From Methylotuvimicrobium buryatense 5G (GTDB lineage: Bacteria; Pseudomonadota; Gammaproteobacteria; Methylococcales; Methylomonadaceae), in contig NZ_KB455575.1 of the NCBI RefSeq assembly GCF_000341735.1, positions 1,332,619 through 1,396,618 of the forward strand: a DNA stretch of 64,000 bases, written 5' to 3'. The notes under the pieces were generated by a model. The model was not told where the DNA came from. It did not search any database and saw only the letters and a program-made list of their open reading frames with translations. The position numbers were made by a program, and so were the translations under genes. Of this stretch, positions 46,776 to 54,262 are shown piece after piece (the stretch's first letter is position 1; each line of letters starts with the position of its first letter).

Positions 46776-47696
46776 ATGGGTAGAATTGCCGTTTTCACAG
46801 ACGATCCGGGTTGGCACGGCAAAGCATTGCGTCTTGCATTCGCCGCTCGCGGCTATTCGGCGGACTATGTATCGTTAACTGAGTGCCGCTTGAATCTGGT
46901 TTCGGAAGGACTTCCTGTTTCGATTCCGGGTTTCGAGCATGCCCTGCCCGACGCCGTGTTTGTACGCGGCGTACCGGGCGGCTCCCTCGAGGAAGTCGTG
47001 TTTTATCTCGACATCCTCCATGCGCTGAAGATCATCGGCGTTCCGGTGTACAACGACGCCGGAGCAATCGAACGCAGCGTCGACAAGGCGATGACCAGCT
47101 TCCTGCTTCGGCAAAACGATTTGCCGACGCCTCCGACCTGGGTTTTACGCGATAGAAAAGAAGCATTAACCATCGCCGAATGCGAACTCGCGCAAGGCCG
47201 CATGATCATCAGCAAACCTTTATTCGGCTCGCAAGGCGAAGGCGTCCGACGCATCGAAAAAATGCTGGATTTGTTTTGGTTAACCGGCAGCCGCGGCATC
47301 TATTATTTGCAACGCTTTGTCGATTGTTACGGCGAAGGCTATTCCGATACGCGAGTATTCGTTATCAACGGCCGCGCGGTCGCCGCGATGCGGAGGAAAG
47401 GTACATTTTGGTTGAATAATGTTGCCAAAGGCGCTAGTTGCGAACGGGTCCAATTGGAATCCGAATTATCGAAATTAGCTATCAAGACAGCGGAAGTCGT
47501 CAAAATGGACTATGCCGGCGTCGATATCATTCGCGAAAAAAACGGCGATTACACCGTGATCGAGGTCAACAGTATTCCCGCATGGAAGGGCCTGCAAAGC
47601 GTTTGTGATATCAATATCGCCGAATTACTCGTCGCGGATTTACTGGACAGGCTTGTCGGCGATCATCGCCCCGAATTGCAAACGGTTGCCTCATGA
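46776..47696 (+). CDS. RimK-type ATP-grasp ligase of the H4MPT cluster
   Basis: 306 aa. RimK/MptN-like ATP-grasp: VYNDAGAIERSVDKAMTSFL, ISKPLFGSQGEGVRRIE (ATP-binding loop), YYLQRFVDCYGEGYSDTRVF, and the metal site VIEVNSIPAWKGLQ. RimK relatives include the H4MPT:glutamate ligase MptN, so addition of glutamate to a C1 carrier is a reasonable guess. Known in methylotrophs as a conserved H4MPT-cluster gene. It overlaps the next gene by 4 bp (ATGA) and starts 12 bp after mch. Confidence 0.85.
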   Translation: MGRIAVFTDDPGWHGKALRLAFAARGYSADYVSLTECRLNLVSEGLPVSIPGFEHALPDAVFVRGVPGGSLEEVVFYLDILHALKIIGVPVYNDAGAIERSVDKAMTSFLLRQNDLPTPPTWVLRDRKEALTIAECELAQGRMIISKPLFGSQGEGVRRIEKMLDLFWLTGSRGIYYLQRFVDCYGEGYSDTRVFVINGRAVAAMRRKGTFWLNNVAKGASCERVQLESELSKLAIKTAEVVKMDYAGVDIIREKNGDYTVIEVNSIPAWKGLQSVCDINIAELLVADLLDRLVGDHRPELQTVAS

Positions 47697-48553
47697 TGAC
47701 TATCGAAACGCTTGAAGATTTGTACCGACAAGCTTGCGAGATCGAATTACAGGCTTTTAAGCCGGGCAACGTCAGTGTTCATGCAGACGGGCACGACATG
47801 TCCGTCGATGATTTCAGAATCAGCGCAAAGGTCAGCGCACCGCATATCGCAAATCCAAATTACTCGCTTGGCGAAAAAATTTATTATGCGATCAAGGCCA
47901 CGCGCGATGCAGTCGGCTGTAATACCAATCTGGGCATTGTTTTATTATGCGCGCCACTTCTTCAAGCCGCATTATTACGAAAACCGAATTCGACGTTAAG
48001 ACAAGCTTTACACGACGTATTAAATAATACGTCAGTCGACGATGCCGACTGGGTCTTCAAAGCGATCGTTTTAGCCTCTCCGGGCGGTTTAGGCCACTCA
48101 TCCGAACAAGACGTTTCAGAGCGGCCGGCCGTCAATTTGACTGAAGCGATGCGAATCGCGGCCGACAAGGATCGCATCGCTTTACAGTACTGCTCGGATT
48201 ATAAAGATATTTTTGATTTCGGAGTTTTAAGGTATAATGCTTGGCTAACTCGATGGGCTGAAGCTAATTGGGCGGCTGTAGCAGTCTATGTCGGGTTGCT
48301 GAGCCTTTATCCCGATAGTCATATCGAGCGGAAATACGGCAATCGCTTTACGCTTTCGGTGACATCCAAAATGGACATGGTTAACCAAGCCCTGCAAGAT
48401 TCTGATAATCCGAAAGAAATCGAACCTTTACTGCGTAGGATTGACGCGGAATTTAAATCCGAAGGCATCAATCCGGGCACGACGGCCGATTTAACAGTAG
48501 CGACGATTTTAGCGGTATTTCTGGAGGATCATATTAGCAATTCGAATTGCTAA
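47693..48553 (+). CDS. Triphosphoribosyl-dephospho-CoA synthase (CitG)-like protein
   Basis: 286 aa. CitG-family landmarks: QACEIELQAFKPGNVSVHAD, NTNLGIVLLCAPLLQA, SPGGLGHSSEQDV and NPGTTADLTVATILAVFL. True CitG makes a prosthetic-group precursor for citrate or malonate lyase, but no such lyase genes are here. A CitG-like gene is a regular member of H4MPT clusters in methylotrophs, with unknown activity; a role in transferring a phosphoribosyl group during cofactor assembly is possible. Coupled to the preceding gene by ATGA overlap. Confidence 0.85.
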   Translation: MMTIETLEDLYRQACEIELQAFKPGNVSVHADGHDMSVDDFRISAKVSAPHIANPNYSLGEKIYYAIKATRDAVGCNTNLGIVLLCAPLLQAALLRKPNSTLRQALHDVLNNTSVDDADWVFKAIVLASPGGLGHSSEQDVSERPAVNLTEAMRIAADKDRIALQYCSDYKDIFDFGVLRYNAWLTRWAEANWAAVAVYVGLLSLYPDSHIERKYGNRFTLSVTSKMDMVNQALQDSDNPKEIEPLLRRIDAEFKSEGINPGTTADLTVATILAVFLEDHISNSNC

Positions 48554-48570
48554 TGGGTCTTCAAAACGGA

Positions 48571-48599
48571 TTTACACTTAAAGTAAATAAATTAATTCT
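48571..48599 (+). promoter_or_regulatory. Candidate fae promoter
   Basis: TTTACA at 48571 resembles a -35 box. A 17-bp AT-rich spacer leads to AATTCT, a weak -10. The location between the operon end and fae, plus a strong site AAAGGAGA before the ATG, suggests fae is transcribed separately at high level. Confidence 0.35.
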
Positions 48600-48635
48600 C
48601 ACTGTTCATATTATTCTTCAAAGGAGACAACTAGC

Positions 48636-49145
48636 ATGGCTAAAATCAACAACCTGCGCGTAGGCGAATCATTGGTAGGTGACGGCAACGAAGTTGCGCA
48701 CATCGACTTGATCATCGGCCCACGCGGCTCGGCTGCCGAAACCGCTTTCGCTAACTGCTTGACTAACAACAAAGACGGTTTCTCCAGCTTGTTGGCTGTT
48801 GTTGCACCTAACCTGATGGTTAAACCTGCAACTGTTATGTTCAACAAAGTAACCATCAAAGGCTCGAAACAAGCCGTTCAAATGTTCGGCCCTGCGCAAC
48901 GCGGCGTAGCCATGGCTGTTGCGGATTCAGTTGAAAACGGCACCATTCCTGCCGATGAAGCTGACAACCTGTTCATTTCTGTTGGTGTTTTCATTCACTG
49001 GATGGCTGAAGACGACGCAAAAATTCAACAATACAACTACGAAGCAACTAAAGAAGCTATCGAACGCGCTGTTGCCGGCTCTCCAACAGCTCAAGAAGTT
49101 GTTGCTGCTAAAGCCACTGCAACACACCCATTCGCTGCCAACTAA
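48636..49145 (+). CDS. fae: Formaldehyde-activating enzyme
   Basis: 169 aa, usual length. The N-terminus [19 protein letters not shown] includes the conserved catalytic His (residue 22 here), followed by [51 protein letters not shown] and the closing THPFAAN. It catalyses condensation of formaldehyde with H4MPT to methylene-H4MPT. Codon use differs from neighbours, favouring GTT, GCT, AAC and CTG, as expected for a very highly expressed gene. A strong terminator follows at 49170. Confidence 0.97.
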   Translation: MAKINNLRVGESLVGDGNEVAHIDLIIGPRGSAAETAFANCLTNNKDGFSSLLAVVAPNLMVKPATVMFNKVTIKGSKQAVQMFGPAQRGVAMAVADSVENGTIPADEADNLFISVGVFIHWMAEDDAKIQQYNYEATKEAIERAVAGSPTAQEVVAAKATATHPFAAN

Positions 49146-49169
49146 AATTTAGCTCGGCATAGAATGACC

Positions 49170-49199
49170 AAAAACCCCGGCTAGCCCGGGGTTTTTTTT
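49170..49199 (+). terminator. Intrinsic terminator after fae
   Basis: AACCCCGG-CTAG-CCCGGGGTT forms a stable hairpin followed by eight T, 25 bp after the fae stop. Confidence 0.92.
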
Positions 49200-49267
49200 G
49201 CCTAAAAGAAATTGGATAGCGGTGAGTAGTAAGCGGCCGAATCCGGGCTTTTATCCTAGAATGGGCA

Positions 49268-49350
49268 GATATATATCTTTCGCACGTCAAATTTCGGCAG
49301 TGCCTGAAGAGTGCCGCCGCGCTGCCGACATCTTAGCCGAACACGTACCC
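49268..49350 (+). repeat. Chimeric family A / family C fragment (A9)
   Basis: The left part (ATCTTTCGCACGTCAAATTT, CGGCAGTGCCTGA) is the family A left end. The right part (GCTGCCGACATCTTAGCC ... GTACCC) resembles the right half of family C copy C1. Confidence 0.55.
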
Positions 49351-49389
49351 TACCTTCAATGCAGCTTAACTATTTTCAGTAAAATACGT

Positions 49390-49551
49390 TATACCCATCG
49401 CACTTCAAATTTCGGCATTGATGCGTGGAGGTGCCGGGGTGTTCGGCAAAGGCTTTGACAGCAGGGATGCTGTCACAGAGCCTACATGGACGTATTCACG
49501 GCGTCCTTTGACGGACACTCCGGCGCCGAAATTTGACCAGCAAAGGGTATA
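49390..49551 (+). repeat. Family A element, 162-bp form (A7)
   Basis: Same length and ends as A6: TATACCCATCGCACTTC to GACCAGCAAAGGGTATA, with GACAGCAGGGATGCTGTC inside. Only a few substitutions separate the two. Confidence 0.88.
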
Positions 49552-49625
49552 TAACAATAGGAGCCGTGCTTCAGCTGGCTCGTTCTCAATGGAACATAAG
49601 CCCAATACAAAAGAACTAACAGAAT

Positions 49626-52028
49626 ATGAAAAAGATAAGAAGCATCGCGCTTTATTTCACAGCGTTTGCGTCACTGACGTTTTTGATAGGACTGGGCGGC
49701 ACTTATTGGTTACTGCAAGAATCGATGCCGAAACTGGACGGCGAAATCGAATTAACCGGTCTTGTCGAACCCGTTACAGTCGACTCCGATGAATTCGGAA
49801 TACCCGCCGTACACGCCGAAAATCGCCTCGACGCGATTCGAGCACTCGGCTATCTAAGCGCGCGCGACCGCTTATTTCAAATGGACTTGATGAGACGAAA
49901 AACCGCAGGACGTCTAGCAGAAATATTCGGCGAAATGGCCGTCAGTAGCGACACCAGAGCCCGAACGCTCGGTTTCAATCAAGTTGCCGAAAAAACGGTA
50001 ACACAACTGCCGCGACGCCATAAGCACTTCCTCGATGCCTATGCCGAAGGCGTCAACAGCTATATCGAGCAAACTAATGCCTTAACCTTTGAGTTTAGCG
50101 TATTGAATTATCGCCCCTCCCCTTGGCAAGCCGAAGACAGCATTCTGGTCATGCTCGGCATGTTCGATACGCTCACGGGTTGGACCGAAAGAGAGGAACG
50201 CATGTTGTCCGTGATGGAAAAAACCTTGCCTCCCGATCTGATTGCATTTTTGACACCGGACACCGACCGATTTACCGAGCAATTACAAGATTATCGCGAA
50301 TCATCGCGACCGGCTCGGCCTATCCCTTTAGCCTCGATGACGGCGGCCCTTGATCAATACTCCTCGGATGCCCTGAGAGTAGCCGACGCCGTGCAATTAC
50401 ACGACACTCTGCCGGGATCCAATGCGTGGGCCGTCAGCGGCAAGAAAACCCAGGACGGACGCGCGATACTTGCCAACGATATGCACTTAGGCATTACCGT
50501 GCCCAATTTATGGTATCGAATCGAAGTTCATTATACCGAAACTCATGCAAGCGGCGTGATGCTACCCGGCGTACCGATAATAATTGCCGGCAGCAACAAG
50601 CATTTAGCTTGGGGTGCAACCAATCTTTCCGGTGATTTTCTGGATCTGGTCAGCCTTGAAATCAATCCTGACAACTCAAATGAATATCGTGTTGACGGAG
50701 GCTGGCAACGGTTTGAGCAACGGCGTGAAATCATCGCCGTGAAAGGAGGGGATTCTCGAGAAATAACAGTCAAACAAACGGAGTGGGGCCCGGTTGCCTC
50801 CGAACCTCTGATGGATAACTTAGTGGCCGTCCGCTGGACCGCATTGGACCCTAACGCCATCAATATCGAATTGATCGACTTGGAGCAAAATCGAACGTTG
50901 GAACAAGCCATTCCGACGATCAACCAAAGCGGCGGGCCGCAATTGAATTTTTTACTGGCCGATAAGACAGGCCGAATCGCCTGGACGCTGATGGGACGCA
51001 TACCTAAGCGGTACGGCAACGACGGCTCGGTAAGCCGATCTTGGGCTGACGGTTCCGCGGGCTGGAACGGTTATTTGGCTCCTGAGACATTGCCCCACAT
51101 AATCGATCCGCCGGAAGGTATTTTAGTTTCGGCCAATGATCGTCGCTTCGACAAAAACTACCCCTATATCATCGGACGACAGTTTGCCAACGGCTATCGA
51201 GCTTACCGAATTACTGAGCGGCTTGGACAAATTGAGATACTGAACGAACAAACGATGTTCGCATTACAACTCGATAGCAAGAGCGAGTTTTATCAGTTTT
51301 ACCAGCAATTGGCGTTATCGGTTCTGACGCCGAAAAATTTCGAGCAAGAACCGGAGTTAACCGAATTGCGAGGCTACATTCAATCCTGGAACGGTAATGC
51401 GGATCGAGACAGTTTGGGGTTTGCGTTATTGGTGGAATTTCGCAAGCAATTGGCAAAATCGGTATTCGAGCCTTTTTTATCGGCATGCCGCAAATCGGAT
51501 AGGAATTTCAACTATTCCTGGACATACATCGACACGCCATTACAACGGCTTTTGACTGAAAAACCGGCCGAACTATTACCTGACCCGGCGCGCTTTCAAA
51601 ATTGGGATGCGTTCATTCTAAACCAATTAAAAAAAAGCCTCAGTCGACTCAAAAACCTACGCCCCGAAGCGAGCTTTCCGGAGCTGACTTGGGGAAAAAT
51701 CAACCAAGCGCAATTTCGTCATCCATTCTCAAGGGTTTTGCCATGGGCCGGACGTTTCCTTGATATGCCGGAGGACCCATTATCGGGCTGTTCTTATTGC
51801 ATTCGAGTGGCCGGACCCGATTTCGGCGCCAGCGAACGACTTGTGGTTTCTCCGCGTCATATCGATGCAGGAATACTGCACATGCCAGGCGGCCAATCGA
51901 ATCATCCTTTATCGCCTCATTACCGCGACCAACAAGCATACTGGGTGGAAGGTTTACCGATACCGCTCCAGGTAAGACAACCCGAGCATCGATTGGTTTT
52001 GCAGCCGCGGAGGGATAGTGAACAGTAA
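49626..52028 (+). CDS. Penicillin acylase-family (Ntn) hydrolase
   Basis: 800 aa. An N-terminal hydrophobic segment (IALYFTAFASLTFLIGLGG) exports the protein. The alpha chain has VDEFGIPAVHA-like SDEFGIPAVHAENRLDAIRA and LSARDRLFQMDLMRR. The autocleavage site and nucleophile Ser265 are in GSNAWAVSGKKT. The oxyanion region includes ANDMHLGITVPNLWY, and the C-terminal beta chain ends PEHRLVLQPRRD. Relatives hydrolyse amides such as penicillin G or acyl-homoserine lactones; substrate here is unknown. It lies between fae and the HisA-like gene but has its own repeat-containing upstream region. Confidence 0.9.
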   Translation: MKKIRSIALYFTAFASLTFLIGLGGTYWLLQESMPKLDGEIELTGLVEPVTVDSDEFGIPAVHAENRLDAIRALGYLSARDRLFQMDLMRRKTAGRLAEIFGEMAVSSDTRARTLGFNQVAEKTVTQLPRRHKHFLDAYAEGVNSYIEQTNALTFEFSVLNYRPSPWQAEDSILVMLGMFDTLTGWTEREERMLSVMEKTLPPDLIAFLTPDTDRFTEQLQDYRESSRPARPIPLASMTAALDQYSSDALRVADAVQLHDTLPGSNAWAVSGKKTQDGRAILANDMHLGITVPNLWYRIEVHYTETHASGVMLPGVPIIIAGSNKHLAWGATNLSGDFLDLVSLEINPDNSNEYRVDGGWQRFEQRREIIAVKGGDSREITVKQTEWGPVASEPLMDNLVAVRWTALDPNAINIELIDLEQNRTLEQAIPTINQSGGPQLNFLLADKTGRIAWTLMGRIPKRYGNDGSVSRSWADGSAGWNGYLAPETLPHIIDPPEGILVSANDRRFDKNYPYIIGRQFANGYRAYRITERLGQIEILNEQTMFALQLDSKSEFYQFYQQLALSVLTPKNFEQEPELTELRGYIQSWNGNADRDSLGFALLVEFRKQLAKSVFEPFLSACRKSDRNFNYSWTYIDTPLQRLLTEKPAELLPDPARFQNWDAFILNQLKKSLSRLKNLRPEASFPELTWGKINQAQFRHPFSRVLPWAGRFLDMPEDPLSGCSYCIRVAGPDFGASERLVVSPRHIDAGILHMPGGQSNHPLSPHYRDQQAYWVEGLPIPLQVRQPEHRLVLQPRRDSEQ

Positions 52029-52078
52029 ATAGTTAGCGGTAAGCAGTTAGCCGTAAATAGCGAATGAAGCGATATACC

Positions 52079-52255
52079 CCTATAAGCGCCAACTTAAGAA
52101 AATAACGCGTCATTCCGCCAGGGATTGGCGGAATCCAGTGCCATGGATGGCAATACATAGCCTCCCCCCATGTAACTTGAATATCGGCAATCCATGCCGA
52201 TATGACGAATAATGCAGTAAATACACTATAGAGTGGGTGCTAAGTTAGCGCCTAT
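52079..52255 (+). repeat. Family D dispersed element (D4)
   Basis: Starts CCTATAAGCGCCAACTTAAG and ends CTAAGTTAGCGCCTAT. It is flanked by the 10-bp direct repeat GCGATATACC (52069-52078, 52256-52265). The internal order GTCATTCCGCC, GGCGGAATCCAGTGCCATGG matches D1 and D2. Confidence 0.8.
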
Positions 52256-52313
52256 GCGATATACCACTGTGTCGAACAAATTGACAGAATCTTCTACAGA
52301 ATTAACAAACAAT

Positions 52314-53021
52314 TTATTCGAATTCATTGTTAGCGATTTGTTTAATGTCGTTCTCCGACAATGCGCCGGAATGTAAGGCGCTGGCTATCAAGACATCGTT
52401 CACGCCGATTTTTTGTAGCTCGACTAGGTCTTGTTTGTGCCGAATACCGCCGGCGGCGATGATCCGTTTTTCAGGAAACTCTCGACAATAATAGTCCAGC
52501 TTCGCGAAATCCGGACCGAGCTCGCTACCGACTTGCGCTAGCGTCATGATAATAATTGCGTTCGGCCATAACTTAGGATTGTCAAAAATCAACGACGAGC
52601 CGAGCCGGCCGTTTGCCGAATAATCGAGCGATAGCACAAAATCATCCGGTAATCGTTCGATATGCTCGACATCGTCATCGATCAACGACTCGGAGCCGAT
52701 AACCGGCAAATAATTTGCACAACCTTGGTAATGCCGCTGGACCCCATGATTTCCCGAGTCGACCCAAAACCGTCTATCCGGATAGCGGCTGAATACATCG
52801 AGTAAAAGGCTTTGATGAACCGACTCGCAAGCGGTAATGGCATTCAGATCGGCGATATAAAACACTTTAAAATCGTATAGCGACAAAAAAGCCTCGATTA
52901 CGCGATCGATGCTCGGCTCTTTGCATAATGAAGAACAAACCGGCGCGTATTCGGCCCGATTACCTCTGACGGCATGAACGACATGATGGTCTTTGAGATC
53001 GATGACCGGAATAATTTGCAT
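52314..53021 (-). CDS. HisA/HisF-related TIM-barrel protein of the C1 region
   Basis: 235 aa. HisA-like start QIIPVIDLKDHHVVHAVRGN, second-half strand FVLSLDYSANGRLG, and phosphate-binding end RIIAAGGIRHKQDLVELQ with VLIASALHSG. It is not the histidine-pathway enzyme by context: no his genes are near, while an ATP-grasp ligase and an MfnF-like gene lie just across the gap. HisA-like genes recur in methylotroph H4MPT/methylofuran loci. The ribosome binding site AGGGAG four bases before the ATG lies within the inverted end of repeat C2. Confidence 0.82.
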   Translation of the reverse strand: MQIIPVIDLKDHHVVHAVRGNRAEYAPVCSSLCKEPSIDRVIEAFLSLYDFKVFYIADLNAITACESVHQSLLLDVFSRYPDRRFWVDSGNHGVQRHYQGCANYLPVIGSESLIDDDVEHIERLPDDFVLSLDYSANGRLGSSLIFDNPKLWPNAIIIMTLAQVGSELGPDFAKLDYYCREFPEKRIIAAGGIRHKQDLVELQKIGVNDVLIASALHSGALSENDIKQIANNEFE

Positions 53022-53023
53022 AT

Positions 53024-53199
53024 TACTCCCTTTATACTCAAAAAATGGTTAGCTTTATGAAGGTATGGGATGTGACCAGCGAGGATGTCGGCAGCTGGGA
53101 GAGCTGCCGTCAAGCCCCCATGGATGGGTTTACGGCGGTCCTCGATAGACATATCCCATACCTTTTATTCTTAGGCGGTTTTTCAATCAAAAGGGAGTA
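53024..53199 (-). repeat. Family C dispersed element (C2)
   Basis: Starts TACTCCCTTTATACTC and ends CAAAAGGGAGTA. It contains the CCCCCATGGATGGG hairpin and GGAGAGCTGCC, and is homologous to C1 in inverted orientation. It starts two bases before the HisA-like start codon and separates two divergent C1 genes. Confidence 0.85.
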
Positions 53200-53251
53200 C
53201 GAAACCAACCCTCTGAATTTTTAAGAAATGATATGTATTATACTGTGCGCA

Positions 53252-54262
53252 ATGAAAATACTCGTTTTTGAATATGTCACCGGCGGCGGCTTTAACCGTG
53301 AACGCATTCCCGATACACTCGCCACGGAAGGCCTGTTGATGCTGAAGGCTTTATTACAGGATTTATCGGAAATAGCCGATATCAAGTTGATAGTGATGCT
53401 CGATACTCGATTTGCCGACTCAATATCGGAATATGCCGGAACTATCGAAATTGTGCCGATTGATGCGCACCAATCGGTACTCGAAACATTTCAAAAACAA
53501 GTCGTGCGTTGCGATGCGGTTTGGTCGGTCGCTCCCGAAATAAACAATATTTTGTTCGATTTAACGCGCATGATCGAACGCCTTGGGAAAAGACTGCTGT
53601 CATCTTCGTCCGAAGCCGTCGCAATCACCTCGAATAAGCTCGAAACATTTCGTTATCTGACACAACACCGGATCGAAACCGTGCCATCGGAACCATTCAT
53701 TCCGCATCGCTTCCAACCGATCGGTAGACAAGTGATCAAACCGGTAGACGGCATGGGTTGCGAACGAACATTCCGAGTCGATAACGCCGAGGATTGGGCG
53801 CTCGTCAGACCGCAACTCGGTGAAGAACCTTATATTGTTCAGCCTTACATCGACGGGACGCCGGCTAGTTTGAGTTGTTTATTCAACCATGGCAAGGGGT
53901 GGCTCTTGTGCCATAATGTGCAACGAATCGAAATCAAGGACTGCCGATTTAAGTTGAACGCTTGCCGAGTCAACGAACCCGGCGTGAATGCTAATTATAA
54001 AGCCCTGGTCGACCGTGTCGCCCATGCATTACCAGGCTTATCCGGTTATGCCGGAATCGATATCATCGAAACACCTGAATACATTACAGTATTAGAAATC
54101 AATCCGCGTTTGACAACGTCTTACGCGGGAATACGAGAGGCCTTGGGGATTAATGTCGCGGCAGAGGTTTTGCGAATGCCGCAAAACCGACCAAGCGTGA
54201 ATCCCATTATCAATCGAAGCATCAATCTACTCATCGACGGAGACGAAACCTATGCAAACTAA
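53252..54262 (+). CDS. ATP-grasp ligase, MfnD-like (C1 cofactor biosynthesis)
   Basis: 336 aa from ATG 53252 (MKILVFEYVTGGGFNRERIP); the frame opens 8 codons earlier without a better site. ATP-grasp domain at about 110-300: ITSNKLETFRYLTQHRI, IKPVDGMGCERTFRV, YIVQPYIDGTPASLSCLF, and metal site VLEINPRLTTSYAG. The start and size resemble tyramine/tyrosine-glutamate ligases of the methanofuran pathway (MfnD). With the MfnF-like gene next door, a methylofuran role is the best inference. It overlaps that gene by 11 bp. Confidence 0.82.
   Translation: MKILVFEYVTGGGFNRERIPDTLATEGLLMLKALLQDLSEIADIKLIVMLDTRFADSISEYAGTIEIVPIDAHQSVLETFQKQVVRCDAVWSVAPEINNILFDLTRMIERLGKRLLSSSSEAVAITSNKLETFRYLTQHRIETVPSEPFIPHRFQPIGRQVIKPVDGMGCERTFRVDNAEDWALVRPQLGEEPYIVQPYIDGTPASLSCLFNHGKGWLLCHNVQRIEIKDCRFKLNACRVNEPGVNANYKALVDRVAHALPGLSGYAGIDIIETPEYITVLEINPRLTTSYAGIREALGINVAAEVLRMPQNRPSVNPIINRSINLLIDGDETYAN

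Noticed and set aside
47693-48553. Citrate lyase accessory protein CitG
   Set aside because: No citCDEF-type or malonate decarboxylase genes are present and the operon is H4MPT-related.
49626-52028. Antibiotic-resistance role for the penicillin acylase-family gene
   Set aside because: Family membership alone does not indicate resistance; these enzymes act on many amides and the context is C1 metabolism.
52314-53021. Histidine biosynthesis enzyme HisA
   Set aside because: No other his genes are nearby, and the neighbours are C1 cofactor genes; a HisA-related paralogue is the better description.
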